Shown one piece after another: positions 44,718 through 53,663 of a DNA stretch of 64,000 nt. The notes beneath the pieces were generated by a model. That model made no database searches. It worked only from the letters and a program-made list of their open reading frames with translations, and was not told the DNA's origin. The DNA is from Microbacterium galbinum (lineage in GTDB: Bacteria; Actinomycetota; Actinomycetes; Actinomycetales; Microbacteriaceae). The DNA lies in the NCBI RefSeq assembly GCF_023101185.1, contig NZ_CP078077.1:2199630-2263629 (forward strand). Reading direction: 5' to 3'. Position numbers and translations under genes: made by a program. The stretch's first letter is position 1. Every line of letters starts with the position of its first letter.

Positions 44718-45694
44718 ACCCGATCGCCCTCGCCCCGAACCGACCGGCCGAGCGCTTCTACCGCGGCGGTGAGCGCCTCCGCGCGTTCCGCGGCGATCCG
44801 GGGTCCGCGCCCCGCGAACCCGAGGACTGGATCGGATCGGTGACGACGGTCCGCGGCGAGGAGACCCTCGGCCTCAGCACCCTGCCCGACGGGCGGATGC
44901 TGCGCGAGGCGATCGCCGACGACCCGATCGCCTGGCTGGGGGAGGAGCACGTCCGCCGTTGGGGTGACGACGCGCGCCTGCTCGTCAAGCTGCTCGACGC
45001 GGGGGAGCGGTTGCCGGTGCATGCGCATCCGCACGACGACTTCGCGGCCGGGCATCTCGGCCGCGCGCACGGCAAAGCCGAGGCCTGGTACATCCTCGAG
45101 GGCGGGACGGTGCACGTCGGCCTGCGGGAGGACGTGACGGCCGATGCTCTCGCCGATCTGGTCGCGCGCCAGGACGTCGCCGCGCTCCTCGGTCTGCTGC
45201 ACGCGATCGAGGTCGGGCCCGGCGATGTGGTGTGGGTGCCGCCGGGGGAGCTGCACGCGATCGGCGCGGGTGTTCTCCTGCTCGAACTGCAGCAGCCCGA
45301 GGACCTCTCGATCCTGCTCGAGTGGGAGGGGTTCGCGATCGACGGCCCCGGCGAGGGGCATCTGGGTCTCGGGTTCGATCTGGCCCTGACGGCGGTGAAC
45401 CGCACCGGGCGTGACCGGGCACAGCTCGACGCCCTCGTCCGCACGGCGCCGCGATCGGGGTCGGCGTTCCCGGCCGCCGCCGACGAGTACTTCCGCCTCG
45501 ATCGGGTTCCGGTCGACGGCGGGCCCGTGATGCTCGATCCCGGGTTCGCGATCGTCGTCGTGGTCGATGGCGAGCTCGCTCTGGGAGGACAGGGGTTCCC
45601 CGCGGGGTCGACGGTGCTCGTTCCCGCCGCGGCATCCGAGCGCGCGCTCACGGGTCACGGTGAAGCGCTGGTCGCCCGGCCGCCCGCACCGTGA
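44714..45694 (+). CDS. manA: Mannose-6-phosphate isomerase, class I
   Basis: 326 residues, shorter than the ~400 of classic class I enzymes. Zinc ligands are visible in VHAHPHDDFA, KAEAWYIL and PGELHAIGAGV; the EWEGF-containing jelly-roll half is complete. Interconverts mannose-6-phosphate and fructose-6-phosphate. ATG overlaps the kinase-family gene by 4 bases. Its presence suggests the imported sugar is mannose or converges on fructose-6-phosphate. Confidence 0.9.
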   Translation: MNPIALAPNRPAERFYRGGERLRAFRGDPGSAPREPEDWIGSVTTVRGEETLGLSTLPDGRMLREAIADDPIAWLGEEHVRRWGDDARLLVKLLDAGERLPVHAHPHDDFAAGHLGRAHGKAEAWYILEGGTVHVGLREDVTADALADLVARQDVAALLGLLHAIEVGPGDVVWVPPGELHAIGAGVLLLELQQPEDLSILLEWEGFAIDGPGEGHLGLGFDLALTAVNRTGRDRAQLDALVRTAPRSGSAFPAAADEYFRLDRVPVDGGPVMLDPGFAIVVVVDGELALGGQGFPAGSTVLVPAAASERALTGHGEALVARPPAP

Positions 45695-45746
45695 GGGCGT
45701 CGAGCGCGGGCCATCCGCGCCGGATCGAGCGGTGCGGCGCGCCGAC

Positions 45747-45752
45747 TAGACT
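45747..45752 (+). promoter_or_regulatory. -10 hexamer of the DUF3817-guaA operon (leaderless)
   Basis: TAGACT ends 6 bases before the ATG at 45759. Confidence 0.6.
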
Positions 45753-45758
45753 GGACGC

Positions 45759-46271
45759 ATGCCCGAACCGAAAGTCGCCAGCTTTCCGGCGATCCGCGGT
45801 GCGCTGAAGTTCTACCAGATCGCGTCGATCATCACCGGAGTCATGCTGCTCCTGCTGCTGACCGAGATGGTGCTGAAGTACACGCCGATCCACCTCGAAC
45901 TGTTCCTCGGAGGATCGGGCGGACCGCTCTGGTTCGCCGGCGTGCTCGCCGGCGCCGACTGCGAGTGGTGGTCGCTGTTCGCCCCCTGGACGAACTCGTG
46001 CGAGATGACCTCGCTCGGCGACGGCTTCAACGTGTCACTGGCGATCCTCGTCGCGCACGGCTGGTTCTACGTCGTGTACCTCTTCGCGTGCTTCCGCATG
46101 TGGAGCCTGATGCGCTGGCCGTTCCCGCGCTTCATCCTGCTCGCCCTCGGCGGCGTGATCCCGCTGCTGTCGTTCTTCATGGAGGCCATCGTGGCCCGTG
46201 AAGTCAAGACCTACCTCGCCACCCGAGAGGCCTCAGAGGTCTCCGCTCCCGCCCCGGAAGGTGCCCGTTGA
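45759..46271 (+). CDS. DUF3817-domain membrane protein
   Basis: 170 residues with three membrane helices: [21 protein letters not shown] near the N terminus, [21 protein letters not shown], and [18 protein letters not shown]. This is the DUF3817 pattern (LxxGxxxPxxSFxxE), with an atypical ~40-residue insert holding two Cys (ADCEWW...NSCEM) between helices 1 and 2. Function unknown; in actinobacteria it commonly sits directly before guaA. Its stop overlaps the guaA start by 4 bases. Confidence 0.85.
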   Translation: MPEPKVASFPAIRGALKFYQIASIITGVMLLLLLTEMVLKYTPIHLELFLGGSGGPLWFAGVLAGADCEWWSLFAPWTNSCEMTSLGDGFNVSLAILVAHGWFYVVYLFACFRMWSLMRWPFPRFILLALGGVIPLLSFFMEAIVAREVKTYLATREASEVSAPAPEGAR

Positions 46272-47854
46272 CCGAACAGTCCGAGACCCAGCAGCGCCCC
46301 GCGCTCGTCGTCGACTTCGGCGCGCAGTACGCGCAGCTGATCGCCCGCCGCGTGCGCGAGGCCGGCGTCTACAGCGAGATCGTGCCGCACACCGCGACCG
46401 CCGCCGAGATCGCCGCCAAGAACCCGGTCGCGATCATCCTCTCCGGAGGGCCCTCGTCGGTGTACGAGGAGGGAGCGCCGCGCCTCGACCCCGCGGTGTT
46501 CGACCTCGGCGTGCCCACGCTCGGCATCTGCTACGGCTTCCAGTACATGGCCCAGACGCTGGGCGGCGAGGTCGCGAACACCGGCCTGCGCGAGTACGGG
46601 GCGACGGATGCCGTCATCACGGGTGACGGCGGAACGCTGCTCGGCGGCCAGCCCGTCGAGCAGAACGTGTGGATGAGCCACGGCGACCAGGTCGCGCGTG
46701 CTCCCGAGGGCTTCGACGTGCTCGCGACGACGGACGCGACCAAGGTCGCGGCGTTCGCGAACGAGGACCGCGGCTTCTACGGCGTGCAGTGGCACCCGGA
46801 GGTCAAGCACTCCGATCACGGCCAGCGCGTGCTCGAGAACTTCCTGCACAAGGGTGCGGGCCTCGCGTCCGACTGGAACAGCGGCAACGTGATCGCCGAG
46901 CAGATCGAGCGCATCCGCGAGCAGGTGGGCGACGCCCGCGTCATCTCGGCGCTCTCGGGCGGTGTCGACTCCGCGGTCTCCACCGCGCTCGTGCACAAGG
47001 CGATCGGCGATCAGCTCACCGCCGTGTTCGTCGACCACGGGCTCCTCCGCAAGGGCGAGCGCGAGCAGGTCGAGAAGGACTACGTCGAGTCCACCGGCGT
47101 GCGTCTGATCACGGTCGACGCCGCCGACACCTTCCTCGGCCACCTGAAGGGTGTCACAGACCCCGAGGAGAAGCGCAAGATCATCGGACGCGAGTTCATC
47201 CGCGCGTTCGAGAAGGTGCAGCTCGACCTGGTCGCCGAGGCGAAGGCCTCCGGCGGCGCCCCGGTCAACTTCCTCGTGCAGGGCACGCTCTACCCCGACG
47301 TCGTCGAGTCCGGCGGCGGTGCGGGCACGGCGAACATCAAGTCGCACCACAACGTGGGCGGTCTGCCCGACGACCTCGACTTCGAGCTGATCGAGCCGCT
47401 GCGTGCGCTGTTCAAGGACGAGGTCCGGGCGATCGGGCGCGAGCTCGGCATCCCCGAGGCGATCGTCGGCCGACAGCCGTTCCCCGGCCCCGGCCTGGGC
47501 ATCCGCATCATCGGCGAGGTCACGGCCGACCGTCTGGAGATCCTCCGCGAGGCCGACGCCATCGCCCGTGAGGAGCTCACCAAGGCCGGGCTCGACCAGG
47601 AGATCTGGCAGTGCCCCGTCGTGCTCCTCGCCGACGTGCGCTCGGTGGGTGTGCAGGGCGACGGCCGCACTTACGGCCATCCGATCGTGTTGCGTCCCGT
47701 GTCGAGCGAAGACGCGATGACGGCCGACTGGACGCGCCTGCCGTACGACGTGCTCTCCAAGATCTCGAACCGCATCACCAACGGCGTGCGCGACGTCAAC
47801 CGCGTCGTGCTCGACGTGACCTCGAAGCCGCCGGGGACGATCGAGTGGGAGTAG
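46268..47854 (+). CDS. guaA: GMP synthase (glutamine-hydrolysing)
   Basis: 528 residues. Converts XMP to GMP with ATP and glutamine. The class I amidotransferase domain has [11 protein letters not shown] (catalytic Cys) and [13 protein letters not shown]. The synthetase domain has the PP-loop [20 protein letters not shown] and [12 protein letters not shown]. It ends PPGTIEWE as in the family. The start is an uncommon TTG at 46268, overlapping the DUF3817 stop (TTGA), so translation depends on coupling. Confidence 0.97.
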   Translation: MTEQSETQQRPALVVDFGAQYAQLIARRVREAGVYSEIVPHTATAAEIAAKNPVAIILSGGPSSVYEEGAPRLDPAVFDLGVPTLGICYGFQYMAQTLGGEVANTGLREYGATDAVITGDGGTLLGGQPVEQNVWMSHGDQVARAPEGFDVLATTDATKVAAFANEDRGFYGVQWHPEVKHSDHGQRVLENFLHKGAGLASDWNSGNVIAEQIERIREQVGDARVISALSGGVDSAVSTALVHKAIGDQLTAVFVDHGLLRKGEREQVEKDYVESTGVRLITVDAADTFLGHLKGVTDPEEKRKIIGREFIRAFEKVQLDLVAEAKASGGAPVNFLVQGTLYPDVVESGGGAGTANIKSHHNVGGLPDDLDFELIEPLRALFKDEVRAIGRELGIPEAIVGRQPFPGPGLGIRIIGEVTADRLEILREADAIAREELTKAGLDQEIWQCPVVLLADVRSVGVQGDGRTYGHPIVLRPVSSEDAMTADWTRLPYDVLSKISNRITNGVRDVNRVVLDVTSKPPGTIEWE

Positions 47855-47862
47855 GGGAGACG

Positions 47863-49248
47863 ATGCTCCCCGCGTCGGCGCCGGCCCTGCCGGACGCCGA
47901 GTACCTGGTGCTGTCGAGTCGGCTCATCCCCGACCTCGACGGCGGCTACACGATCGCGACGCTGTCGCGCGCCCGGCAGCTGGCCGGTGCGGGCGTGGCC
48001 GAGGGGCGTGGGCCGCAGCTGCTCACCTTCGACCCGGGTACCGCGGCCGACCACGCGCAGCACCGGGAGACGTTCGTCTCGCGCGGTGCTCTGGTCAACG
48101 CCTCCCGCCTGCGGAATCTCTTCGACGAGGCCGTCGGCGCCGAGGGCGGAGCGGCCGCGTGGCTGCGATCGGTCGCCGATCCCGCCCTCGTCGCGAACCC
48201 GGGGGTCGAGTACCGCACGATCGCGGATGCCGAGGGTCGGCCGTTCGTCGCGCTCCCGGTGATCCCGGGCAATCCCGACTGGCACCTGAGCGTCGAGCCG
48301 GTGCAGATCTTCGACGCGGACGGAGAGGTCGTAGGCGGCGTCGCCGGTTTCGGCGGACTGTACCGCGCGTGGCTGTCGCACCTGGCCGCGGGCCTCGGCG
48401 ACCGCCCGATCGTCGTCATCTGCGAATCGCGCCAGCTCGGCGAGCTCATCGTGGGGTGGCAGGACCCGCGCGTGCGCATCCTCCACACGATCCACACCAT
48501 CCACCTCGAGGCTCCCTACACGGCGGATGCCCCGACCAACGCCCTGTGGACGCGCTGGTTCGCCCTCTCCGACCGTTTCGACGCCGTGATCTGGCCGACG
48601 GCGACGCAGCGCGACGACGTCGTGGCACGCTTCGGCACGGCGGCGCGGAACGAGACCGTGCCGAACCCGATCCCGGCCGTCGCGCGCCGCGACGACCTGC
48701 GGGAGCCGGGACTGGTCGTGGTGCTCGGACGCCTGGCTCCGGGCAAGCGCGTCGATCAGGCCATCCGCGCATTCCTCGCCGCCGACGTGCCCGACACTCG
48801 CCTCGAGATCTGGGGCGGCGGACCGGAGCAGGAGCGCCTGACCGCCCTCATCGCCGAGCTCGGTGCGGCGGATCGCGTCGTGCTCGCCGGGTACACCGAC
48901 GACCCGGGGCGCGTTCTCGACCGGGCCTCGGTCGTGCTCACCGCCACCGCCTTCGAGGGGCAACCGCTGTCGATCGTCGAGGCGCTGCTGCACGGCGCGC
49001 CGGTCGTGTCGTACGACGTGCGCTACGGCATCCGCGACGTCCTGGGCACGGGCGGGGGAGTGCTCGCTCCGAGCGGCGATGTCGATGCGTTGGCCGCCGC
49101 CCTGCGCGGCGTGCTGGCCGACCCGGCGCTGCTCGCACGGCTGAGTGCGGAGGCCCCCGACGTGGCCGCGGCATGGAGCCCCGAGAAGTCGCTGAGCGCG
49201 CTCACCGCCGTGATCGATGCGGCCGTGCGTCGGCCGCCCCGGCGCTGA
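47863..49248 (+). CDS. Glycosyltransferase, GT4 (GT-B fold, TagE/EpsF-like)
   Basis: 461 residues from the ATG at 47863 (GGGGAG 4 bases upstream). C-terminal half is a GT4 nucleotide-sugar domain: VVLGRLAPGKRVDQAIRAF, LEIWGGGPEQERL, AFEGQPLSIVEALLHGAPVV with the conserved EX7E Glu pair. The N-terminal half (LSSRLIPDLDGGYTIATLSRA) resembles TagE-like poly(glycerol-phosphate) glucosyltransferases. It could glycosylate a wall polymer. Only 8 bases from guaA, probably on the same transcript. Confidence 0.82.
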   Translation: MLPASAPALPDAEYLVLSSRLIPDLDGGYTIATLSRARQLAGAGVAEGRGPQLLTFDPGTAADHAQHRETFVSRGALVNASRLRNLFDEAVGAEGGAAAWLRSVADPALVANPGVEYRTIADAEGRPFVALPVIPGNPDWHLSVEPVQIFDADGEVVGGVAGFGGLYRAWLSHLAAGLGDRPIVVICESRQLGELIVGWQDPRVRILHTIHTIHLEAPYTADAPTNALWTRWFALSDRFDAVIWPTATQRDDVVARFGTAARNETVPNPIPAVARRDDLREPGLVVVLGRLAPGKRVDQAIRAFLAADVPDTRLEIWGGGPEQERLTALIAELGAADRVVLAGYTDDPGRVLDRASVVLTATAFEGQPLSIVEALLHGAPVVSYDVRYGIRDVLGTGGGVLAPSGDVDALAAALRGVLADPALLARLSAEAPDVAAAWSPEKSLSALTAVIDAAVRRPPRR

Positions 49249-49301
49249 GAACACGCTCGAAAGAGCGCTCGAGAAGAAATCTCGGAGAATTCCGGATCGC
49301 A

Positions 49302-49327
49302 TGTCGATCCGACGCGTTCCCGTTCGA
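49302..49327 (+). promoter_or_regulatory. ECF42-type promoter upstream of the YCII gene
   Basis: TGTCGA at 49302-49307 and CGA at 49325-49327 are 17 bases apart. As I recall, ECF42-group sigma factors recognise TGTCGA in the -35 region with a CGA-containing -10, upstream of YCII/DGPF genes and their own gene. The match implies autoregulation. Confidence 0.6.
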
Positions 49328-49378
49328 CGTCTTTGATGAGAGGGTCGAGACACGATCCCATCGATCAAGGAGAACACC

Positions 49379-49804
49379 ATGAAGTACATGCTCATCATGC
49401 GCGCGACCGACGAGGCCGTCGATGCGTACAAGGAGATCCCCTTCGAGCAGGTCATCGAGGCGATGGGGAAGTACAACGAGTCCATGATCAAGGCCGGCGT
49501 GCTGGCAGCGGGCGAGGGACTCACCGATGCCGCGGAGGGCTTCGTCGTCGACTTCAGCGCCGAGATCCCGCTCATCACCGACGGCCCCTACGGCGAGACC
49601 AAGGAGCTGTTCAACGGATTCTGGATCCTCGAGGTGTCGAGCCGCGAGGAGGCCGCCGAGTGGGCGAGCCGTGCACCGCTCGGACCCGGATCGTTCCTCG
49701 AGGTGCGCCGGGTGACCGACGCCTCGGACTTCCCCGCCGACAACGAGTGGATCGAGAAGGAAGCAGGCTGGCGCGAGGAGCAGGCGCAGCGCGCCCAGCA
49801 GTGA
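49379..49804 (+). CDS. YCII-related (DGPF-domain) protein
   Basis: 141 residues. KYMLIMRATDEA at the N terminus and the DGPYGETKELFNGFWILEV segment are the DGPF/YCII signature, a dimeric ferredoxin-like fold related to muconolactone isomerase. The biochemical role is unknown. AAGGAGA lies 7 bases before the ATG. It is paired with the sigma factor one base downstream, the standard context of ECF42 loci. Confidence 0.9.
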   Translation: MKYMLIMRATDEAVDAYKEIPFEQVIEAMGKYNESMIKAGVLAAGEGLTDAAEGFVVDFSAEIPLITDGPYGETKELFNGFWILEVSSREEAAEWASRAPLGPGSFLEVRRVTDASDFPADNEWIEKEAGWREEQAQRAQQ

Positions 49805-49805
49805 G

Positions 49806-51104
49806 ATGCCCCCCTCCTCCGACGATGCGGCGGTGCGTCCCCTTCCCCCACCGGGGACGGTGGAGCGCACCGTCGCCGCGGTCTGGCGCATCGAGTCGGC
49901 GAAGATCGTCGGCACGCTCGCCCGCATGGTCGGCGACTTCGGGTGGGCGGAGGACCTCGCCCAGGAGGCGCTGCTCGATGCACTACGGCAGTGGCCGGTC
50001 GAGGGTGTGCCCCGCAACGGCGCCGCCTGGTTGACGGCCGTCGCGAAGCGCAGAGCGATCGACGGATGGCGGCGGCAGGAGCGCCTTGACGACCGCATCG
50101 CCGTGCTCGCCCACGACCTGGAGCGCGAGCAGGCCGAGGGGACCGACGCCGTGCCCTGGGACCCGGACGCCGTCGACGACGACGTGCTCCGGCTGATGTT
50201 CATCGCCTGTCACCCCGTGCTGTCACGCGAAGCCCAGGTGGCTCTCACCCTGCGCGTGGTCGCGGGGCTGTCGAGCGAGGAGATCGCTCGCGCGTTCCTG
50301 GTTCCCACGGCCACCGTGCAGCAGCGCATCGTGCGGGCGAAGAAGACGCTGGCCGCGGCGGGGGTTCCGTTCGAGACTCCTCCGCGCGAAGAGCACACCG
50401 CCCGTCTCGGGGCGCTCCTCGGCGTCGTGTACCTGATCTTCAACGAGGCCCATGCGGCGAGCAGCGGGCCGGAATGGATGCGGCCGGACCTCGCCGACGA
50501 GGCGATCAGGCTGGGGCGTGTGCTGGTCGGGCTCATGCCGCGCGAGCCGGACGCCCTCGGGCTGCTCGCTCTGATGGAGCTCACCGCGGCGCGGTTCCCG
50601 GCGCGGACCGATGCGCAGGGCGATCCGGTGCTGCTCGGCGACCAGGATCGACGGCTGTGGGACCGCAGCCGGATCACGCGAGGACGTGCCGCGCTCGCGC
50701 AGGCGGATGCCGTCGGCCGAGGCCGTGGCGCCTATGGCCTGCAGGCGGCGATCGCCGAGTGCCATGCCCTCGCTCCGTCGATCGAGGAGACCGACTGGGA
50801 ACAGATCGTCGTGCTCTACGAGGCGCTCGGGCGGCTCGCCCCGTCGCCCGTCGTGGAACTCAACCGCGCGGCCGCCGTCGCGATGGCGACGGGGCCCGCC
50901 TCGGCGCTGAAGGTAGTCGATCAGTTGGAGGCATCCGGAGTTCTGCGCGGCTACCACCTGCTGCCGGCGACACGGGCCGAGATGCTGCGCCGCCTCGGGC
51001 GTGAGGACGAAGCGCGCAGCGAGTTCGCGACAGCCGCCGCCCTCACCGGCAACGACCGTGAACGTGCGCTGCTGGAGGCGAAGGCGCGCGGCGAGCGGAC
51101 ATGA
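49806..51104 (+). CDS. ECF sigma factor with long C-terminal TPR-like extension (ECF42 type)
   Basis: 432 residues. Sigma region 2 (~20-90: GDFGWAEDLAQEALLDALRQWP) and region 4 (~135-190: LTLRVVAGLSSEEIARAFLVP, TVQQRIVRAKK) are followed by a ~230-residue helical extension with TPR-like repeats (ALYEALGRLAPSPVVELNRA-type segment, key run PVVELNRAAAVAMA). There is no anti-sigma gene; in this group the extension itself is needed for activity. It starts one base after the YCII stop. A conserved DAVWDPDAV-like acidic linker separates the regions. Confidence 0.92.
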   Translation: MPPSSDDAAVRPLPPPGTVERTVAAVWRIESAKIVGTLARMVGDFGWAEDLAQEALLDALRQWPVEGVPRNGAAWLTAVAKRRAIDGWRRQERLDDRIAVLAHDLEREQAEGTDAVPWDPDAVDDDVLRLMFIACHPVLSREAQVALTLRVVAGLSSEEIARAFLVPTATVQQRIVRAKKTLAAAGVPFETPPREEHTARLGALLGVVYLIFNEAHAASSGPEWMRPDLADEAIRLGRVLVGLMPREPDALGLLALMELTAARFPARTDAQGDPVLLGDQDRRLWDRSRITRGRAALAQADAVGRGRGAYGLQAAIAECHALAPSIEETDWEQIVVLYEALGRLAPSPVVELNRAAAVAMATGPASALKVVDQLEASGVLRGYHLLPATRAEMLRRLGREDEARSEFATAAALTGNDRERALLEAKARGERT

Positions 51105-51137
51105 CTTCGCCCCCACCGGGGACCGGAGGGGGCGAAG
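51105..51137. terminator. Hairpin between the sigma factor and the converging glsB-type gene
   Basis: CTTCGCCCCC at 51105-51114 pairs with GGGGGCGAAG at 51128-51137 (10 bases); an inner CCGG pair can extend it. Likely bidirectional. Confidence 0.6.
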
Positions 51138-51164
51138 CGTCGCGATCAGCGCACGGAGCGGTGA

Positions 51165-51437
51165 TCAGGCCTTACTGCGACTGCCACGACCGACGATGAG
51201 GCCGTAGATCAGCAGCACGATGATCGATCCGCCGATGGCGAGGAGCCATGTGCCGAGATCCCAGAACTCGGTGAGCGGGCGGTTGAGGATCAGCGAACCG
51301 AGCCACCCGCCGAGCAGGGCGCCGACGACGCCCAGCAGCAGCGTGATGAACCATCCACCGCCCTGCTTGCCGGGCAGGATCAGTTTCGCGATGGCCCCGG
51401 CGATGAGACCGAGAAGAAGAAAGCCGAGAAAGCTCAT
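51165..51437 (-). CDS. GlsB/YeaQ/YmgE family stress-response membrane protein
   Basis: 90 residues with three hydrophobic helices rich in Gly: FLGFLLLGLIAGAIAKLI, GGGWFITLLLGVVGALLGGWLG and LLAIGGSIIVLLIYGLIVG. This is the transglycosylase-associated (GlsB) family, often induced by envelope or acid stress; its mechanism is unknown. ATG at 51437 with AGGAGG 5 bases upstream; a longer in-frame start is less likely. Confidence 0.9.
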   Translation of the reverse strand: MSFLGFLLLGLIAGAIAKLILPGKQGGGWFITLLLGVVGALLGGWLGSLILNRPLTEFWDLGTWLLAIGGSIIVLLIYGLIVGRGSRSKA

Positions 51438-51539
51438 GATGACCTCCTGTGTGCAGACGAGGTTCGTCTGATGGATCAACTCTGCGCTCTCAGGAAGCTT
51501 TCAGGAAACCCCTTGCGCGGCGAGGCGGAACATGGCAGG

Positions 51540-51567
51540 AGGCCCGCCTCCGAAGGGAGACGGGCCT
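51540..51567 (-). terminator. Terminator of the Bax inhibitor-type gene
   Basis: AGGCCCG/CGGGCCT outer arms and a CTCC/GGAG inner stem, 23 bases past the stop. Outer GC-rich stem with no long U-run. Confidence 0.6.
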
Positions 51568-51590
51568 CGTGAGCGACTGACGACGGATCG

Positions 51591-52502
51591 TCAGTTGTTG
51601 CCGCGGACGATCGCGATGATGCGCAGGATCTCGACGTACAGCCAGACGACCGTGACCATGATGCCGAAGGCGCCGAGCCAGCCGTAGACGCGGGGAGCGC
51701 CGTTGCGCACACCCTGCTGGATCTGGTCGAAGTCGAGCACCAGCGAGTAGGCGGCCATGATGACCACGAGCACGCCGATGATCAGTCCGAGCGGGATGCC
51801 CATGATCTCGGCGCTGTAGAGGCCGAAGGCCTGGCTCGCGGGCAGGACGCCGGTCCACATGAGCACGAGGTTCAGCAGCGAGAAGACGAGGTAGCCGACC
51901 ATCGCGACCATGAAGATCTTGGTGGCCTTCTTCGACGCGCGGATCTTGCCGCTGGCGAAGAGGGCGAGGGTCACGCCGACGACCGAGATCGTCGCGAGCG
52001 TGGCCTGCAGCACGATGCCCGGGTAGAGGACCTCGAAGAACGCCGAGATGCCACCGATGAACAGGCCCTCGAGGGCGGCGTAGGCGAAGATCAGCGCCGG
52101 ACGCACCTTCTTGCGCGAGGTGAAGGTGATGATCATCGCGAGGACGAAACCGCCGAGCGCACCGATCATCCACGGCACGAGCGACACGGTCGAGAACGAG
52201 TTGATGTCGGTGCCGCCGAGCGTCCACACCCAGCCGATGGCCGCGGTGACGAGGAGGATGCCGAACAGGCCGGCCGTCTTCCAGACGGTGTCCTCGACGG
52301 ACATGCGGTCGGTCTCGATCGAGCCCGCCGGCGGAGCCGCGTACATGCCCTCGAGCTGCGCGTTGGCCGCGGCGTCGACGGTGGCGTGCTGGAACGATGC
52401 GGCCTGGGCTCCCCGAGCACCCTGCGGTGCGCCGGGGTAGGTCGCGACATTGCGCGGATCCTGCTGCTTGAAAGCAGGGTTGTTGAATGCGAAGTTGCTC
52501 AT
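51591..52502 (-). CDS. Bax inhibitor-1 / YccA family membrane protein
   Basis: 303 residues. The first ~80 residues are soluble and Ala/Pro/Gln-rich; seven membrane helices follow from ~88. ALEGLFIGGISAFFE, DFDQIQQGVRNGAP (the paired Asp latch at the last helices) and VRGNN end fit the BI-1/YccA (UPF0005) family, whose bacterial members act as pH-sensitive leak channels or FtsH modulators. ATG at 52502. Divergent from the phosphodiesterase gene. Confidence 0.92.
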   Translation of the reverse strand: MSNFAFNNPAFKQQDPRNVATYPGAPQGARGAQAASFQHATVDAAANAQLEGMYAAPPAGSIETDRMSVEDTVWKTAGLFGILLVTAAIGWVWTLGGTDINSFSTVSLVPWMIGALGGFVLAMIITFTSRKKVRPALIFAYAALEGLFIGGISAFFEVLYPGIVLQATLATISVVGVTLALFASGKIRASKKATKIFMVAMVGYLVFSLLNLVLMWTGVLPASQAFGLYSAEIMGIPLGLIIGVLVVIMAAYSLVLDFDQIQQGVRNGAPRVYGWLGAFGIMVTVVWLYVEILRIIAIVRGNN

Positions 52503-52579
52503 GGTGGGCCTCACTCCAGAAGGGTGTCGTAGGTCGCTTTCCTCCACGATACCGGCGTGGGGCGCGCGATGGGGTGTTC

Positions 52580-52585
52580 TACGCT
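52580..52585 (+). promoter_or_regulatory. -10 hexamer of the glycerophosphodiesterase gene (leaderless)
   Basis: TACGCT ends 6 bases before the GTG at 52592, which sets the start of that gene. Confidence 0.6.
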
Positions 52586-52591
52586 GAGAGC

Positions 52592-53578
52592 GTGCCCAGG
52601 AAACCTCCCCTCGTCATCGGACACCGGGGCGCGCCCGGGTATCGCCCGGAGCACAGCCGCTCCTCGTACGAGCTGGCGCTCGCGATGGGCGTGGATGCCG
52701 TCGAACCCGATGTCGTCGCGACGAAGGACGGCGTGCTGGTCGTGCGCCACGAGAACGAGATCTCGGGCACGACCGATGTGGCGGAGCATCCGGAGTTCGC
52801 CGATCGACGCACCACCAAGCGGGTCGACGGGCAGGCGCTGACGGGCTGGTTCACCGAGGACTTCACCTGGGACGAGCTCTCGACGCTCCGCGGGCGCGAG
52901 CGTCTGCCCGAGGTGCGCGCCACGAGCGCCAGCTTCGACGGCGGGCAGCCGATCCTGCGCCTCGTCGACCTGCTCGACCTCGTGCGGCGCGGGTCGGTCG
53001 AGCACGGGCGCGAGATCGGCGTGGTGCTCGAGGTCAAGCACGCCACGTACTTCGCGAGCATCGGTCTCGACCTCGTGCCGCTGATCGAGCGCGATCTGCG
53101 GGCCGCCGGCTGGGCGGACGGAGAACTGCCGCTGATCATCGAGTGCTTCGAGCAGACCGTGCTGGGGCAGCTGCGGGCCCGCGGCATCCCGGCCTCCTAC
53201 ATCTACCTGATCGAGTCGTCCGGCCGCCCCTACGACCAGCTCGTCGCCCACGGCAAGAGGGCGCTCACCTACAAGGCGACGGTCGCACCGCGGGGTCTCA
53301 ACGGCCTGATCGGCGCGGTCGACGGCATCAGCGTGAGCAAGAAGATGCTGCTGGCTCACGGCAACACGATCGTCGCCGACGCGCATGCGCGGGGCCTCAA
53401 GGTCTTCACCTGGACGTGCCGGCCGGAGAACGCCTTCCTCGCGCCCGAGTTCCGCGGCGACGGGGGCAAGGGCGCCTTCGGCGACTACGAGGCGGAGTGG
53501 GGCGTGATCGCGCGACAGGGGATCGACGGCGTCTTCGTCGATCACCCCGACCTGGGCGTGGCGTTCTTCCGCGGCTGA
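52592..53578 (+). CDS. Glycerophosphodiester phosphodiesterase family protein
   Basis: 328 residues from the GTG at 52592. It opens PRKPPLVIGHRGAPGYRPEHS with the catalytic HRG...PE(H/N), then EPDVVATKDGVLVVRHE (second His) and LEVKH, all standard for GDPD TIM barrels, and ends GVFVDHPDLGVAFF. No signal peptide is visible, so it acts inside, making glycerol-3-phosphate and an alcohol from phosphodiesters. A longer frame back to 52487 exists but would overlap the promoter hexamer. Confidence 0.92.
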   Translation: MPRKPPLVIGHRGAPGYRPEHSRSSYELALAMGVDAVEPDVVATKDGVLVVRHENEISGTTDVAEHPEFADRRTTKRVDGQALTGWFTEDFTWDELSTLRGRERLPEVRATSASFDGGQPILRLVDLLDLVRRGSVEHGREIGVVLEVKHATYFASIGLDLVPLIERDLRAAGWADGELPLIIECFEQTVLGQLRARGIPASYIYLIESSGRPYDQLVAHGKRALTYKATVAPRGLNGLIGAVDGISVSKKMLLAHGNTIVADAHARGLKVFTWTCRPENAFLAPEFRGDGGKGAFGDYEAEWGVIARQGIDGVFVDHPDLGVAFFRG

Positions 53579-53650
53579 GGGATCGGGCACCGGCAGAGCC
53601 GTCGTCGGAGCGACCCGGCGGTGCGCGGCGGGAGCGTCGGAGCCGGATGC

Positions 53651-53656
53651 CAGACT
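53651..53656 (+). promoter_or_regulatory. Candidate -10 of the ABC-2 exporter operon
   Basis: CAGACT ends 7 bases before the ATG at 53664; a variant (C instead of T first) of the hexamer seen at other leaderless genes. Confidence 0.4.
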
Positions 53657-53663
53657 GGCCCGC

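Noticed and set aside
51165..52502. GlsB-type and Bax-inhibitor-type genes as a toxin-antitoxin pair
   Set aside because: Both are ordinary stress-related membrane families, separated by a terminator, without toxin-antitoxin coupling.
52487..52591. N-terminal extension of the glycerophosphodiesterase
   Set aside because: The extra residues are not family-like, and TACGCT 6 bases before 52592 would lie inside the coding region.
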